Shown: positions 8,495 through 18,190 of the stretch, one piece after another
How the letters are laid out: each line of letters starts with the position of its first letter
Position numbering within the stretch: position 1 is the stretch's first letter
Assembly (NCBI RefSeq): GCF_001687335.1
Contig: NZ_MAGO01000007.1
Coordinates: forward strand, 119,205 to 183,204
Reading direction: 5' to 3'
Length of the DNA: 64,000 bases
Origin: Dissulfuribacter thermophilus
Lineage (GTDB): Bacteria > Desulfobacterota > Dissulfuribacteria > Dissulfuribacterales > Dissulfuribacteraceae
Translations under genes and position numbers: made by a program
Notes under the pieces: model-generated
Seen by the model: the letters and a program-made list of their open reading frames with translations, nothing else
Database searches by the model: none
What the model was told of the DNA's origin: nothing

Positions 8495-9936
8495 CACGCC
8501 CTATTGCCTTCTCCCTTTTTCCCCTGAAGTGTAATAGTACAACTAAGTTTTCCTTTTCTACTGATCTTATCGTAATCCCAGTTTACATTCTTTACACTAT
8601 AAATAGATGCAATATTGGAAATTGTCTCTTCAAATCTTGTTCTTGTCTGCATAAATGTGCCTTGTGTCACCAGGACTATATCCATCTTGAGAGGCATATT
8701 GAAGAGGCGGTCTATAGGAGAGGTAAATTGGATTGATGATGACTGGGGCATGTACGTAGAAGGTGGAGGGGTGGGCCTTGAAATTGCAGTATTTTCCCTT
8801 TTTATCTCAAAGGACAATATCTTGACCTCACTGGGTAGGAAGGATGCAAGTCTCAAAAGTACCTCATGAGGCCGTGGTTGCTCTACGCTTTTTTTGTAGA
8901 TATCAACATACCTTTCAATAAGGGCCTTTTCTGTATTGCTGGGCAAAATAGCCTCTAATTTTTCTTTTTTTGACGTAACGTTCTTTAAAAGAAAGGTGTA
9001 TTCTTTATAAAGTTTCTTGTTTTCTCTATAGAGATTAAAGCCTAATATGCCAGTAAAAAGTGCGCTTAAAACAAGTGCGCCTGAGACAAATGAATTAACT
9101 CTTCTTATGACATAAGCAGTCTTAAAGATAGAAGGGGTAAAATCGTATTCTTTGAGGGCAAAGTATGCACCAAATGCACCTGGATGTTTGAGGATCAGGG
9201 AAGGGTCAGAAATTTCAATGATCTTTTTGAAATCTGGTTCCCAAAATTCTTTATTACCGATCTTTTTAGGACATATCTCTCTGCCTGGGCCAAGGCAAAT
9301 GGTCTTTTGCACTTGAATATTGTGTAGTCTTTCCACATTTTGACGCACAAGTTCAAAGGTTTGTTCTAGCATGGTGAGGTCAACGCTTCCTGTGACGTCA
9401 AGGGGTATAATTTGGCTATAGAGTGGAATTTTTTCCCTGGTTACCAGGATCTCAAGCCCTTTTTCTCTAAAGATGGCTGCCATGACAGGCCCTTTAGTGA
9501 TAGCTCCTAGGAGCCCTGCAATAGATGATATTTCTGAAAATATGCCTTTAATCCTAATATTTTTATTTTTTAAAGCGATATCAAGGGGAACGGATATATC
9601 AGCAGCGGACAGAGAGACTATAGAAAGCCTTTCTTGGCCTTCGGTACTCGAGATCTTCTTAATCCTGTGAACCAGGTTCATCCCCTCTTCTAAAAGGGCC
9701 TCTTGTCGAATTCTTTCGTTTATCTGCAGTCTGAGGATTTCTTTTTTTGTCTTTGGAAAATCTGATAACATTATGTGAGAGTTTTTAGATAATATACTCA
9801 CAAATAGGTCTTCTTTTTTATGACCAGGTTCAAAAAAGTTCTCATGAGAAATTACCTTGAGAGGCCCCTTTCCCTCCTTTGCGATAAAAAAGGACCGCCA
9901 TTGTCCTTCAAAGGCGTTATATTCAAGTAGCCGCAT
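8494..9936 (-). CDS. MshI-like pilus assembly protein (PilM/PilN-type)
   Basis: The product of about 480 residues has a long actin-like (PilM/GspL-like) cytoplasmic portion, one transmembrane helix near residue 300 (SGALVLSALFTGILGFNLYR) followed by a coiled coil (KKLYKEYTFLLKNVTSKKEK) and a PilN-like periplasmic domain. It would link the cytoplasmic ATPase platform to the periplasmic proteins. The frame is open to 10002, but that would overlap the upstream gene by 65 bp; the ATG at 9936 (MRLLEYNAF) follows the upstream stop by one base. No strong ribosome-binding site precedes either start. Confidence 0.65.
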   Translation of the reverse strand: MRLLEYNAFEGQWRSFFIAKEGKGPLKVISHENFFEPGHKKEDLFVSILSKNSHIMLSDFPKTKKEILRLQINERIRQEALLEEGMNLVHRIKKISSTEGQERLSIVSLSAADISVPLDIALKNKNIRIKGIFSEISSIAGLLGAITKGPVMAAIFREKGLEILVTREKIPLYSQIIPLDVTGSVDLTMLEQTFELVRQNVERLHNIQVQKTICLGPGREICPKKIGNKEFWEPDFKKIIEISDPSLILKHPGAFGAYFALKEYDFTPSIFKTAYVIRRVNSFVSGALVLSALFTGILGFNLYRENKKLYKEYTFLLKNVTSKKEKLEAILPSNTEKALIERYVDIYKKSVEQPRPHEVLLRLASFLPSEVKILSFEIKRENTAISRPTPPPSTYMPQSSSIQFTSPIDRLFNMPLKMDIVLVTQGTFMQTRTRFEETISNIASIYSVKNVNWDYDKISRKGKLSCTITLQGKKGEGNRA

Positions 9937-9937
9937 T

Positions 9938-11140
9938 TTAATTTTCAAGAATGATAAGATCTTTTCTGATCCAACCATGTTTTTTGTTACCTTTTGCATC
10001 AAATACAGTTATCTCCACCCAACTTTCTCTTTCATTGACCACATTAAATCTGTCACCTAAGGCGGCGGTAGTCAGTTGAGGGAACATCCTTCCTGGTCCT
10101 TCTCTGACAATAGCTCTTTTTACCCGAATTATGGCTACCTGTGACTTTTTTTCTTCACTGGAGAAGTTGCTCTTAAAAATGTTAAGAATCCCCTTTGGGG
10201 AATGAAATATATTTTTTTGAATTATCAGATTTAGTCCCAAAAAAAATAGGGTGAATCCTAAAACAAGACTAAATAGGATAGGCAAATAGGATTTATTGGA
10301 TTTTTCGGTCAATAGCTCAGGCAAGGTTTCACGTGCGTTCTTTATTATTTCTTTGGTGATCCTTTTACATCGTTTTGATGCAGCTACTAATAGGGCTCGG
10401 TCCATAAGTTTATTTATGAGCCTTGGGATCCCTTTAGTATAATTAAAAACGCAGTTTAAAGCCGATGAAGTGATTTCGATATCTCCTCTGCCGGCTTTGT
10501 TTAATCTAAAGGTTATGTATTCTTGTGTTTCACTTTTATTTAGGGGTCTAAGGTGTTCGTTTACAGTAATCCTCTGTACCAACTGGCCTAAGCCCTTGGA
10601 TTTTAGGATATCATTTAATTCCGGTTGTCCTAGGAGAAGGATCTGGAGAAGTTTTTTTTTACCTGTCTCTATATTTGACAGAAGCCGTAACTGTTCAATG
10701 GTCTCTATTGGCAGATTTTGGGCCTCATCTATAATAATTACAAGTTCCTTTCCTTCAGCTGCAAGTTCAATAATTGCCTTTTCAAATTTTTTAAATAAAA
10801 AGGCTGTTTCACAGTCGTTTTCAACATTGATGTTTATCTCTTCTAAGATTAGTTTAAGGAGCCCACGGGGTGAAACTGTGGGTGCAACCACTACTGCTGT
10901 AACCTTGTCTGGCGGGAGTTCATCAATAAACATCCTTAAGAGTAAGGATTTTCCAGTGCCGGCCTCTCCGGTCAGGACTAAGAAACCCTCTCCTCGATTT
11001 ATTCCAAAGACAAGGACCTCTTTTGCTCGAAGGTGTGGTTTGGCAGGGAAGAAAAAGGAAGGATCAGGCAAGAGCTTAAAGGGATGCTCTCTGAAGCCAA
11101 AATAGTTGAGATAATCTAAATGATTACTTGCCTGTTCCAT
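9938..11140 (-). CDS. mshM: MshM/ExeA-type AAA ATPase with C-terminal SH3 domain
   Basis: The 400-residue protein starts with the ExeA/GspA signature (YFGFREHPFKLLPDP), has Walker A GEAGTGKS (58-65), Walker B VIIIDEAQ (about 132-139) and the GIPRLIN sensor motif. After one transmembrane helix (about 283-305) it ends in a bacterial SH3 domain (about 330-400; IVREGPGRMFPQL ... GWIRKDL). ExeA-type proteins combine ATPase and peptidoglycan-binding domains; here SH3 would supply wall contact (inference). It probably helps pass the secretin through peptidoglycan. Confidence 0.8.
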   Translation of the reverse strand: MEQASNHLDYLNYFGFREHPFKLLPDPSFFFPAKPHLRAKEVLVFGINRGEGFLVLTGEAGTGKSLLLRMFIDELPPDKVTAVVVAPTVSPRGLLKLILEEININVENDCETAFLFKKFEKAIIELAAEGKELVIIIDEAQNLPIETIEQLRLLSNIETGKKKLLQILLLGQPELNDILKSKGLGQLVQRITVNEHLRPLNKSETQEYITFRLNKAGRGDIEITSSALNCVFNYTKGIPRLINKLMDRALLVAASKRCKRITKEIIKNARETLPELLTEKSNKSYLPILFSLVLGFTLFFLGLNLIIQKNIFHSPKGILNIFKSNFSSEEKKSQVAIIRVKRAIVREGPGRMFPQLTTAALGDRFNVVNERESWVEITVFDAKGNKKHGWIRKDLIILEN

Positions 11141-12342
11141 TACTGAATCTTGCCCATGAGTTCATAAATTGGCCCTAGGAGTCCCAGGGCAATAATAACA
11201 AATATGAGCCCTGATACCACAATTAAGGCTGGTTCAAGAGTCTTTGCCATAGCATCCACAAGTTTATTTACTTTATCAAGATAAAACCTTGCAAGTATTT
11301 GGAGCTGGCCAGGCATATCCCCAGTCTGTTCGCCCACTCCAATCATCCTCAAGATGAATGGTTCAAACAATTTTATCTTTGAAAATGACTCAGTGAGTCC
11401 ATTTCCATCCATGACATCCATCCTAACCGAATTAATTGCCCTTTTGAGTACCTGATGGCTGACAGATTTTTCCATGATCTCAAGGCTTCTCACAATATCT
11501 ATCCCCGCCTTGGTAAGGAGAGCCAAGTATTCAAAGAAGAAGGCGAGTTGTGAGGCCTTAAGGACATTTCCCAGAATAGGCATATATGACCACATAAGGT
11601 CCCAATAGTATTTGAGGCGATCATTCTTCTTTGAGACAATATAAAGGATTAAAAGGGCAAATACTGACAGGGGGATTACCTGCCAATAGACCTTAAATAT
11701 GTCAACAGAAACTATGAGTAGCTTTGTGGTTTGGGGAAGATTCTTCATCCCAAGCCCTGTGAATAGAGATAGGATCTGAGGAAGGACATAAAGCATCCAA
11801 AATATGAGAGCCCCTGTCATAGCAGTTGCAACAAAGGCTGGATATGTAATGGCCCTTTTTGTATTTGAGATAATCTCCTCAACTCTCTCAATATGTGTTG
11901 CGGCATCTTCAAGGGTCCTGTCAAGAGAACCGGTCTCTTCCCCTATGGTGACGAGTACGAGGACAATTTTACCAAACACCCTAGGCTGCTCTTTCATAGC
12001 CTCTGAAAGGAGTTGGCCTTCGTCAATCCTCTTTAATATCTTACCCAAAGCCTTTTTGAGAGCAGGGTCACCTGGGCTCTTGTAAAGGTCCTCAATTGCC
12101 TGTTTTATTGGCACTCCACCCCTTATAAGGAGGCTCAAGTTTCTGAAAAATTCCGCCAGAATGGGACGTTTTATCTTTTGGGGAATAAAAGAGAGATCAA
12201 AAGAAAATTTTTTTTTGTAGTCTAAGAGCGTAAGGCCTCTTTGCCTGAGATCCTGATACAATGCCCCTACTGAAGGGTATTCTCCTTCATCTTTTATCCT
12301 TTCACCAGTATTTGTGAGGGCCTCATAGATGTAGTGTGGCAT
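11140..12342 (-). CDS. mshG: MshG/GspF-type inner-membrane platform protein
   Basis: The 400-residue protein has the two T2SF domains and three transmembrane helices typical of GspF/PilC/MshG. Visible motifs include FFRNLSLLIRGGVPI, GNVLKASQLAFFFEYLALL and the terminal ALIVVSGLIFVIIALGLLGP helix, and the acidic VGEETGSLD and GVGEQTGDMP loops. It anchors the extension ATPase and the growing pilus. Start and stop codons overlap both neighbours (1 bp), consistent with a single operon. Confidence 0.9.
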   Translation of the reverse strand: MPHYIYEALTNTGERIKDEGEYPSVGALYQDLRQRGLTLLDYKKKFSFDLSFIPQKIKRPILAEFFRNLSLLIRGGVPIKQAIEDLYKSPGDPALKKALGKILKRIDEGQLLSEAMKEQPRVFGKIVLVLVTIGEETGSLDRTLEDAATHIERVEEIISNTKRAITYPAFVATAMTGALIFWMLYVLPQILSLFTGLGMKNLPQTTKLLIVSVDIFKVYWQVIPLSVFALLILYIVSKKNDRLKYYWDLMWSYMPILGNVLKASQLAFFFEYLALLTKAGIDIVRSLEIMEKSVSHQVLKRAINSVRMDVMDGNGLTESFSKIKLFEPFILRMIGVGEQTGDMPGQLQILARFYLDKVNKLVDAMAKTLEPALIVVSGLIFVIIALGLLGPIYELMGKIQ

Positions 12343-13988
12343 TATCCGATTACCCTCTGGTATTCTTCAATGCTCGTTTCTCCCCTGGTGATTTTTTTTA
12401 TACCTGCCTGGGCAAAGTCGTAAAAACCTTCCTTACGCGCCTGTGCTTCTATTTCTCCCAGTGGCGCTTCCTGTGCAATGAGTGTAAGGATTGTTTTGGA
12501 TAAATATAACACCTCTCCAACTACTGTTCTGCCTGAATATCCTGTATTTTGACACTCCGGACATCCTGTTGCTCTATAAAATGTGCCATCTGGCGGCAGA
12601 TTGAGTTCTTTTAGGAGACCTGGTTCAGGATCATAGGGCTCCTTGCATTTTGGACACAACCTGCGCAAAAGCCGCTGGGCAATTACACCTATTAGAGAAG
12701 TAGAGAGTAGATATGGAGAGATCCCAAGGTCAATCAACCTCGCGATGGCTCCTAGGGTAGTATTGGTATGGAGGGTAGACAGCACTAGGTGACCTGTGAG
12801 GGCAGCCCTGGTTGCCAGTACTGCCGTTTCCTCATCCCTGATTTCCCCTACCAGTATCACATCTGGGTCTTGCCTCAAAAATGTTCTAATAGCAGATGAA
12901 AAGGTATAGCCAGCCCGCTCGTTAACCTGGGTTTGTCTTATCATAAGGAATTCATATTCTATTGGATCTTCTACTGTAATTATGTTTTTCCCTATGGCAT
13001 CCTGTTCTCTGAGAGCTGCATAGAGGGTGGTTGTCTTACCACTGCCTGTTGGCCCTGTAACAAGGACCATCCCATGGGGTCTGGCAAATAGGGTCCGTAT
13101 CTTTTTCAGTTGGTCATCTTCAAAACCAAGGTCCACAATGGATAGGACATTTCCCCCTCTTGATGGTAGAAGCCTAAGAACCATATTTTCCCCAAAATTT
13201 GTTCGTACAGAAGAGACCCTTATGTCAAAGGAGTCTCCCAGAAATTCGAAGGTCATTCGGCCGTCTTGGGGTTTTCTCTGTTCAGAAATGTCCATTCCAG
13301 AACGCACCTTGATATTGGTTATGAGCCTATGATGGATTGATGATGGAAATACATGAGCAGGCCGTAGTACTCCATCAATCCTAAACATGACTCTGGAAGA
13401 GACATCGCTTGGGGTAAGGTGGATGTCTGTGGTGCGTTTGCTAACAGCTGACGTCAAAATTAGGTCAACTAGCTGGTTAACATCTATATTAGCGTTTGGA
13501 TTGGTCCTCAACCTTGTGGTGACCTCTTCAATGGCCTCATCCGCAGGGTGTTCCAAAAGGTGATAGAACCACTCAATGAGTTTTTCAAGCTCATCTCTTG
13601 CGCCTATGTGTGGCCTAGGCTGAAGACCAGTAAGCCTAAAGACTATTTCCTGAATTCCCGTATCGTAGGGATCCGAGATTGCAACGTGGATCTCCGCACC
13701 GTCAATCCAGAGAGGAAGAATCTTTTTTTGTCTTGCAGCCTGTACAGGCAGACGCTTTAGGCACTCTTGATCAGGGGTAAATGTCCTAAGATCAATAAAA
13801 GGGAGACCACTTTGTGCTGCAAGGGCCTTGGAGAGCTCGGTCTCTGTGACAAGGCCAAGGCGTGTAAGACACTCTCCTAGGCGCTCCCCAGTGGCCTTTT
13901 GCTCTTGGAGAGCAAATTCAATCTCATTTTCTTCAATAAGCCCGTGCTCCTTAAGGAGCTGGCCAATGGGGAGCGCAGTTTGCGGCAT
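12342..13988 (-). CDS. mshE: MshE pilus extension ATPase with c-di-GMP-binding domain
   Basis: This 548-residue GspE/PilB-family ATPase has Walker A GPTGSGKT (about 313-320), Asp box, Walker B (VILVGEIRDEET), His box (LSTLHTN) and a zinc-binding tetracysteine region (CPKC ... CPEC, about 443-479). The N-terminus contains two 24-residue MshEN motifs separated by five residues: 7-30 (PIGQLLKEHGLI...) and 36-59 (RLGECLTRLGLV...ALAAQ). This is the layout known to bind c-di-GMP in Vibrio MshE; the second copy is canonical, while the first has Pro instead of Arg at position 1. It should power pilus extension when c-di-GMP is high. Confidence 0.92.
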   Translation of the reverse strand: MPQTALPIGQLLKEHGLIEENEIEFALQEQKATGERLGECLTRLGLVTETELSKALAAQSGLPFIDLRTFTPDQECLKRLPVQAARQKKILPLWIDGAEIHVAISDPYDTGIQEIVFRLTGLQPRPHIGARDELEKLIEWFYHLLEHPADEAIEEVTTRLRTNPNANIDVNQLVDLILTSAVSKRTTDIHLTPSDVSSRVMFRIDGVLRPAHVFPSSIHHRLITNIKVRSGMDISEQRKPQDGRMTFEFLGDSFDIRVSSVRTNFGENMVLRLLPSRGGNVLSIVDLGFEDDQLKKIRTLFARPHGMVLVTGPTGSGKTTTLYAALREQDAIGKNIITVEDPIEYEFLMIRQTQVNERAGYTFSSAIRTFLRQDPDVILVGEIRDEETAVLATRAALTGHLVLSTLHTNTTLGAIARLIDLGISPYLLSTSLIGVIAQRLLRRLCPKCKEPYDPEPGLLKELNLPPDGTFYRATGCPECQNTGYSGRTVVGEVLYLSKTILTLIAQEAPLGEIEAQARKEGFYDFAQAGIKKITRGETSIEEYQRVIG

Positions 13989-14020
13989 ATCGGATATTGT
14001 AGCCTAACAACAAATGTATT

Positions 14021-14599
14021 TTAGAATTTAATATATAGGCTTCCAATACTACCGCTACTCGAAACATATTGTTCATTTGCAATCACTGAGCCCGTATTGT
14101 ATATACCATCATCAAGTTTCTGATCGATTTCCATTGCTACATCCCAGGGAAGATTATCCAGTTTGAACCAGTGACCTGCAGTACCCCCAGTAGGAGTTGT
14201 CCAATAAAAATAGATATTGTCTCCGAAAACGTGATGAGGTGTATCGCCAGAATTTCCACTATAGCTTCCCGTTATTAGACCTGAGAGCCGAAGGTCTTCG
14301 AATAGGTAATAACCTTCAGTAGTATCTACCTGCCCATTTCCATTCCCATTGTGTTGATCGCCTTCAGGAATATTAGAAAGATTTTCATCGCCAGGATACA
14401 TACCATAACGGTCATAAAAAGTTAGAATAGCGGCCCTTAAACCATTTACTTGATTAATGACATTTTTGACCTTAGCTTCTTGAATAAGAGATTGTCCTTT
14501 CATAATAGCTCCTACAATTAATCCAATAATGACTAACACTATGGCCATTTCCACAAGGGTAAAGCCACCTTGGTTTTTTAAGGATTTTTTTATTTTCAT
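14021..14599 (-). CDS. type IV (MSHA-like) major prepilin candidate
   Basis: The 192-residue product has a leader with cleavage GG/FTLVE (G12/F13), Glu at +5 and the hydrophobic helix MAIVLVIIGLIVGAI, then a globular domain rich in Gly, Tyr and Asn (YGMYPGDE...). It is first in the pilus operon and is probably the major subunit. The ribosome-binding site AGGAGG at 14607-14612 is 7 nt from the ATG at 14599 and 4 nt from one at 14602; I use 14599. It needs the prepilin peptidase encoded at 56.5 kb. Confidence 0.85.
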   Translation of the reverse strand: MKIKKSLKNQGGFTLVEMAIVLVIIGLIVGAIMKGQSLIQEAKVKNVINQVNGLRAAILTFYDRYGMYPGDENLSNIPEGDQHNGNGNGQVDTTEGYYLFEDLRLSGLITGSYSGNSGDTPHHVFGDNIYFYWTTPTGGTAGHWFKLDNLPWDVAMEIDQKLDDGIYNTGSVIANEQYVSSSGSIGSLYIKF

Positions 14600-14602
14600 C
14601 AT

Positions 14603-15320
14603 AAGACCTCCTAAACTCAAATAATTTGAAAAAAGATTCTACCTTATATCAGATCGGTTTTTTAAAAATTTTTCTTTAGTTTTTTTAATGAACTCCTTTA
14701 ATAAATTTTTTTCACAAGATAAAAAATAATAATTTATTTCGAGCATATCAAGAGGTTGATCTTCATAGATCCATATCGATTTTTTTGAATTGTTTTTTTT
14801 GGGTACGGATATAAACATTGGATCAAGTTTGTGTTCTTAAATGAAAATTTAAACAGCCTACTTGAAAGGCGCTACTGTGTTGCTGTCCAGACAAAAAGAT
14901 TTGGACTTAATGTGATTTTGTTTCTAATGCTCATTTTTTGTAGAAAAGTTCCCTTTGTCCATGCTTGCTTTGATTGGTATTATTTATTCAAAAAATCGAC
15001 TATATTTTTTATAGTTCGGCAAGGCGTTTCGTCTAATCCTATTACTGGATGGAATATACCGGATATAGTGGTAAAGGTTATTGGTAAAATTATCAATTTA
15101 ACGATAACATAGGAGCACATTAAACGCGTTAAATACGGTAAGACCACTTCATATCTTTCTGTTTTTAGAATAAGTCTTTTTTGAAGTTGCATTTTTCCCA
15201 GTGGCTCTTGATTTCAGTCAGAAGACACTGATGTAAGAGTTTGTGTGTTTTTCTCCTTGCGGAAAAAATAATAAAATAATATAACAGCTATGGTCTGAAA
15301 TCTCTAGAAAAGGAGGTTGT
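14603..15320. other. long AT-rich intergenic region, pilus operon / leuD
   Basis: About 700 bp separate the divergent prepilin and leuD genes. Apart from the ribosome-binding sites at each end (AGGAGG at 14607-14612 minus; AAAGGAGG just before 15321 plus) I see no gene. The open frames in it (14831-15112 plus, 14980-15192 minus) overlap each other, are rich in Phe/Ile/Cys and match nothing I know. Promoters for both operons must lie here; I could not find a sigma-54 element upstream of the prepilin. Confidence 0.5.
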
Positions 15321-15866
15321 ATGCTATTTAAGGGGAAGGCCTGGAAGTTTGGCGAAAATATAGATACAGATGCAATTATCCCCGCACGGTATCTAAATAC
15401 ATCCGATCCTCAAGAACTAGCAAAGCATTGCATGGAGGATGCTGACAGAGAATTTCCAAACAAAGTTCAACCTGGGGACATAATTGTTGCTGGGAAAAAT
15501 TTTGGCTGTGGTTCATCAAGAGAGCATGCACCCATTGCAATTAAGGCTGCAGGGGTCTCGTGTGTAATTGCCCCAAGTTTTGCAAGGATTTTTTATAGAA
15601 ACGCATTTAATATGGGGCTCCCTATATTTGAGTGCAGTGAGGCGGCTCGCGAGATAAATGAAGGAGACGAATTGGAAGTCGATGCAGATAATGGAGAGAT
15701 AAGAAATCTTACAACAGGAAAGACCTATAAAGCCCAGCCCATACCAGCATTTATGCAGGAGCTCATACGAGACGGGGGGCTTATTGCGCATATATTAAAA
15801 GGAATGAAGAAAGGTTCTGATGGAAAAATGGCCTGTGATTGTACAGGTTGTAGTGTAAGAGGATAA
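15321..15866 (+). CDS. leuD: 3-isopropylmalate dehydratase small subunit
   Basis: The 181-residue protein has the aconitase swivel-domain features of Leu[12 protein letters not shown] near the N-terminus, and [14 protein letters not shown], the substrate-specifying loop. With the large subunit LeuC (not in this window) it isomerises 2-isopropylmalate to 3-isopropylmalate in leucine synthesis. It is followed 24 bp later by leuB. The C-terminus carries an extra tail with C172-x-C174-xx-C177 beyond the usual end of about 165 residues. A strong AAAGGAGG site precedes the ATG. Confidence 0.92.
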   Translation: MLFKGKAWKFGENIDTDAIIPARYLNTSDPQELAKHCMEDADREFPNKVQPGDIIVAGKNFGCGSSREHAPIAIKAAGVSCVIAPSFARIFYRNAFNMGLPIFECSEAAREINEGDELEVDADNGEIRNLTTGKTYKAQPIPAFMQELIRDGGLIAHILKGMKKGSDGKMACDCTGCSVRG

Positions 15867-15890
15867 ACAACACGGGAGGTTTAAGATACT

Positions 15891-16958
15891 ATGAAGCAAT
15901 ACAAGATAGCAGTAATACCAGGAGACGGAACAGGACCTGAGGTCGTTCGTGAAGGTGTCAAGGTGCTTGATGCGGCAAAAGAGCGTTTTGGTTTTGATAT
16001 CGAATACACATGGTTTGACTATGGTGGAGACAGATATTTAAAGACTGGCGAAGTGTTGCCTGAGAATGCGGTAGATAAATTGAAAAAGTACGATGCCATT
16101 TATCTCGGCGCAATAGGTCACCCAGATGTAAAACCGGGAATACTTGAAAAAGGAATACTACTGTACCTTCGTTTCGCCTTGGACCAATATATAAATCTCA
16201 GGCCCGTTGTGCTCTATCCCGGAGTTGATACCCCACTTAAGGATAAAGGCCCAGAGGATATAGATTTTGTAGTTGTAAGGGAAAACACAGAGGGGCTTTA
16301 TGCAGGAGCAGGCGGGGTGCTCAAGAAGGGCACTCCTGATGAAGTGGCAATCCAAGAGTCCATCAATACAAGAAAAGGGGTTGAGCGTTGTATACGTTTT
16401 GCCTTTGAATATGCTCGTAGGCGCAACAAGAAGAAAAAAGTCACGCTTTGTGGAAAGACTAATGTCCTCACCTATGCATTTGATCTCTGGGAAAGAACCT
16501 TCTATGAAGTGGCAAAAGAGTATCCAGATATAGAGACAGACTATGCCCACGTGGATGCCACATGTATGTGGATGGTAAAAAACCCTGAGTGGTTTGACGT
16601 GATCGTTACTGATAACATGTTTGGTGATATTATCACAGACTTAGGAGCCATGATTCAGGGAGGCATGGGAATAGCAGCAGGTGGTAACATAAATCCTGAA
16701 GGCGTTTCAATGTTTGAGCCCATAGGTGGGTCTGCCCCCAAATATACAGGTAAAAATGTCATCAATCCCCTTGCTGCTATCTGTGCAGGCCAGATGATGC
16801 TAGATTACCTTGAAGAAAGAGAGGCAGCCGCGGCCATTGAAAATGCCGTAAAAGAAGTGGTTTCAAAGCACCTGAAGAGCCTGTCTGCTGGTAAGATGGG
16901 CTACAGCACCACTGAGGTAGGAGACTTGGTTGCAAAGTACGTAAAAGAAGGGGTGTAG
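15891..16958 (+). CDS. leuB: 3-isopropylmalate dehydrogenase
   Basis: The 355-residue protein belongs to the isocitrate/isopropylmalate dehydrogenase family: [13 protein letters not shown] at the N-terminus, the arginine-containing substrate segment ([14 protein letters not shown]), [11 protein letters not shown], the metal-binding aspartates in [18 protein letters not shown] and the NAD-binding loop [14 protein letters not shown]. It oxidatively decarboxylates 3-isopropylmalate with NAD. The next gene after leuD with a GGGAGG ribosome-binding site, it is followed by asd after a structured 160-bp gap. Confidence 0.9.
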   Translation: MKQYKIAVIPGDGTGPEVVREGVKVLDAAKERFGFDIEYTWFDYGGDRYLKTGEVLPENAVDKLKKYDAIYLGAIGHPDVKPGILEKGILLYLRFALDQYINLRPVVLYPGVDTPLKDKGPEDIDFVVVRENTEGLYAGAGGVLKKGTPDEVAIQESINTRKGVERCIRFAFEYARRRNKKKKVTLCGKTNVLTYAFDLWERTFYEVAKEYPDIETDYAHVDATCMWMVKNPEWFDVIVTDNMFGDIITDLGAMIQGGMGIAAGGNINPEGVSMFEPIGGSAPKYTGKNVINPLAAICAGQMMLDYLEEREAAAAIENAVKEVVSKHLKSLSAGKMGYSTTEVGDLVAKYVKEGV

Positions 16959-17012
16959 TAACTACTCCCGGCTCTAGTAACAGTCAGTGTTTCATAAAAC
17001 ATTTTTAAGTGA

Positions 17013-17088
17013 GTGCTTACAGGGCCTTTTGGATGTTTCTTGAACATCGCACATCTCAACACAGAGGAAAAAGAGGGCCTGTGAGCAC
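17013..17088 (+). promoter_or_regulatory. structured leader upstream of asd
   Basis: Between leuB and asd a 13-14 bp imperfect stem pairs GTGCTTACAGGGCC (17013-17026) with GGGCCTGTGAGCAC (17075-17088). It encloses a second hairpin, GATGTT/AACATC (17032-17048). There is no U-tract, so this is not an obvious terminator. It may be a leader that controls asd or an RNA-processing site. It does not have the size of a lysine riboswitch. Confidence 0.4.
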
Positions 17089-17119
17089 TTTCGTAGTGTA
17101 GACAGGAGGCCAAGAAAAA

Positions 17120-18190
17120 ATGAGTACAGGATTTAGTGTTGCAGTTGCAGGGGCCACAGGCGCTGTTGGCCAGATGATGATAAGGGTTCTTGAAGAGCGG
17201 GATTTCCCTGTCAGGGAAATCAAATTTCTCGCCTCAGAACGATCTGTCGGTAAGAAACTAAAATTTAAGGGGGAAGAAATACCTGTACAAAAATTAGACC
17301 ATGATTCCTTTAAAGGAGTTGAGATTGCCCTCTTTTCCGCTGGTGGCGACAGATCAAAGACCTATGCCCCATCTGCTGCAAAGGCAGGAGCGACTGTAAT
17401 TGACAACTCAAGTGCCTGGCGAATGGACCCTGATGTGCCACTAATAGTGCCAGAGGTAAATCCCCATGCAGTTAAAGAGGCCTCAAAAAAGGGAATCATT
17501 GCAAACCCCAATTGTTCAACTATCCAGATGGTTGTGGTTTTAAAGCCGCTTTACGACTATTCAAAGATCAAGCGCATTGTGGTGTCCACCTATCAGGCAG
17601 TGTCTGGTACTGGACTTAAGGCAATTCGTGAGCTTGAGGAACAAGTCTTAATGTGGACGGACAGGAGACGTAGGGAAGGGGAGAATGTAGCGCCCAAGGC
17701 CAGTTCTGGGATGTCTTACGGTTATGTAGGCGAGTATGAGTACAATGCATATCCCCATCAGATTGCCTTCAATTGTCTGCCTCACATCGATGTGTTCCAG
17801 GAAAATGGATACACAAAAGAAGAGATGAAGATGGTCAACGAGACTAGGAAGATCCTCGAAGACCCTGATATAATGGTTAGTGCAACATGTGTACGAGTGC
17901 CTGTCTTCTACAGCCACAGCGAGGCAGTGAATATTGAGTTTGAGAAAAAGGTAGGTGCTGAGAAGGCCAGAGATATTCTATCAAAGGCCTCCGGAGTTAA
18001 AGTTGTTGATAATCCAGAAAAATTCCAATATCCCCTGGCATTAGTTGCCGAAGACCAGGACTTAACATTGGTGGGAAGAATTAGGGATGATATTTCCAAT
18101 CCAAATGGTCTCGATCTATGGATTGTGGCAGACAATATCCGAAAGGGTGCTGCCACCAATGCAGTGCAGATAGCAGAATTATTGGTGTAA
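17120..18190 (+). CDS. asd: aspartate-semialdehyde dehydrogenase
   Basis: The 356-residue enzyme reduces aspartyl phosphate to aspartate semialdehyde with NADPH, for lysine (diaminopimelate), threonine and methionine. Visible features are the Rossmann motif GATGAVGQ, the catalytic cysteine in NPNCSTIQ, the loop YQAVSGTG, and the C-terminal dimerisation/active-site region (RVPVFYSHSE). The length is normal. It follows leuB in the same direction behind a structured leader. A ribosome-binding site AGGAGG precedes the ATG at a rather long spacing. Confidence 0.95.
   Translation: MSTGFSVAVAGATGAVGQMMIRVLEERDFPVREIKFLASERSVGKKLKFKGEEIPVQKLDHDSFKGVEIALFSAGGDRSKTYAPSAAKAGATVIDNSSAWRMDPDVPLIVPEVNPHAVKEASKKGIIANPNCSTIQMVVVLKPLYDYSKIKRIVVSTYQAVSGTGLKAIRELEEQVLMWTDRRRREGENVAPKASSGMSYGYVGEYEYNAYPHQIAFNCLPHIDVFQENGYTKEEMKMVNETRKILEDPDIMVSATCVRVPVFYSHSEAVNIEFEKKVGAEKARDILSKASGVKVVDNPEKFQYPLALVAEDQDLTLVGRIRDDISNPNGLDLWIVADNIRKGAATNAVQIAELLV

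Noticed and set aside
14831..15192. Two overlapping open frames, plus 14831-15112 and minus 14980-15192
   Set aside because: They overlap on opposite strands, have no ribosome-binding site and composition unlike the neighbouring genes.
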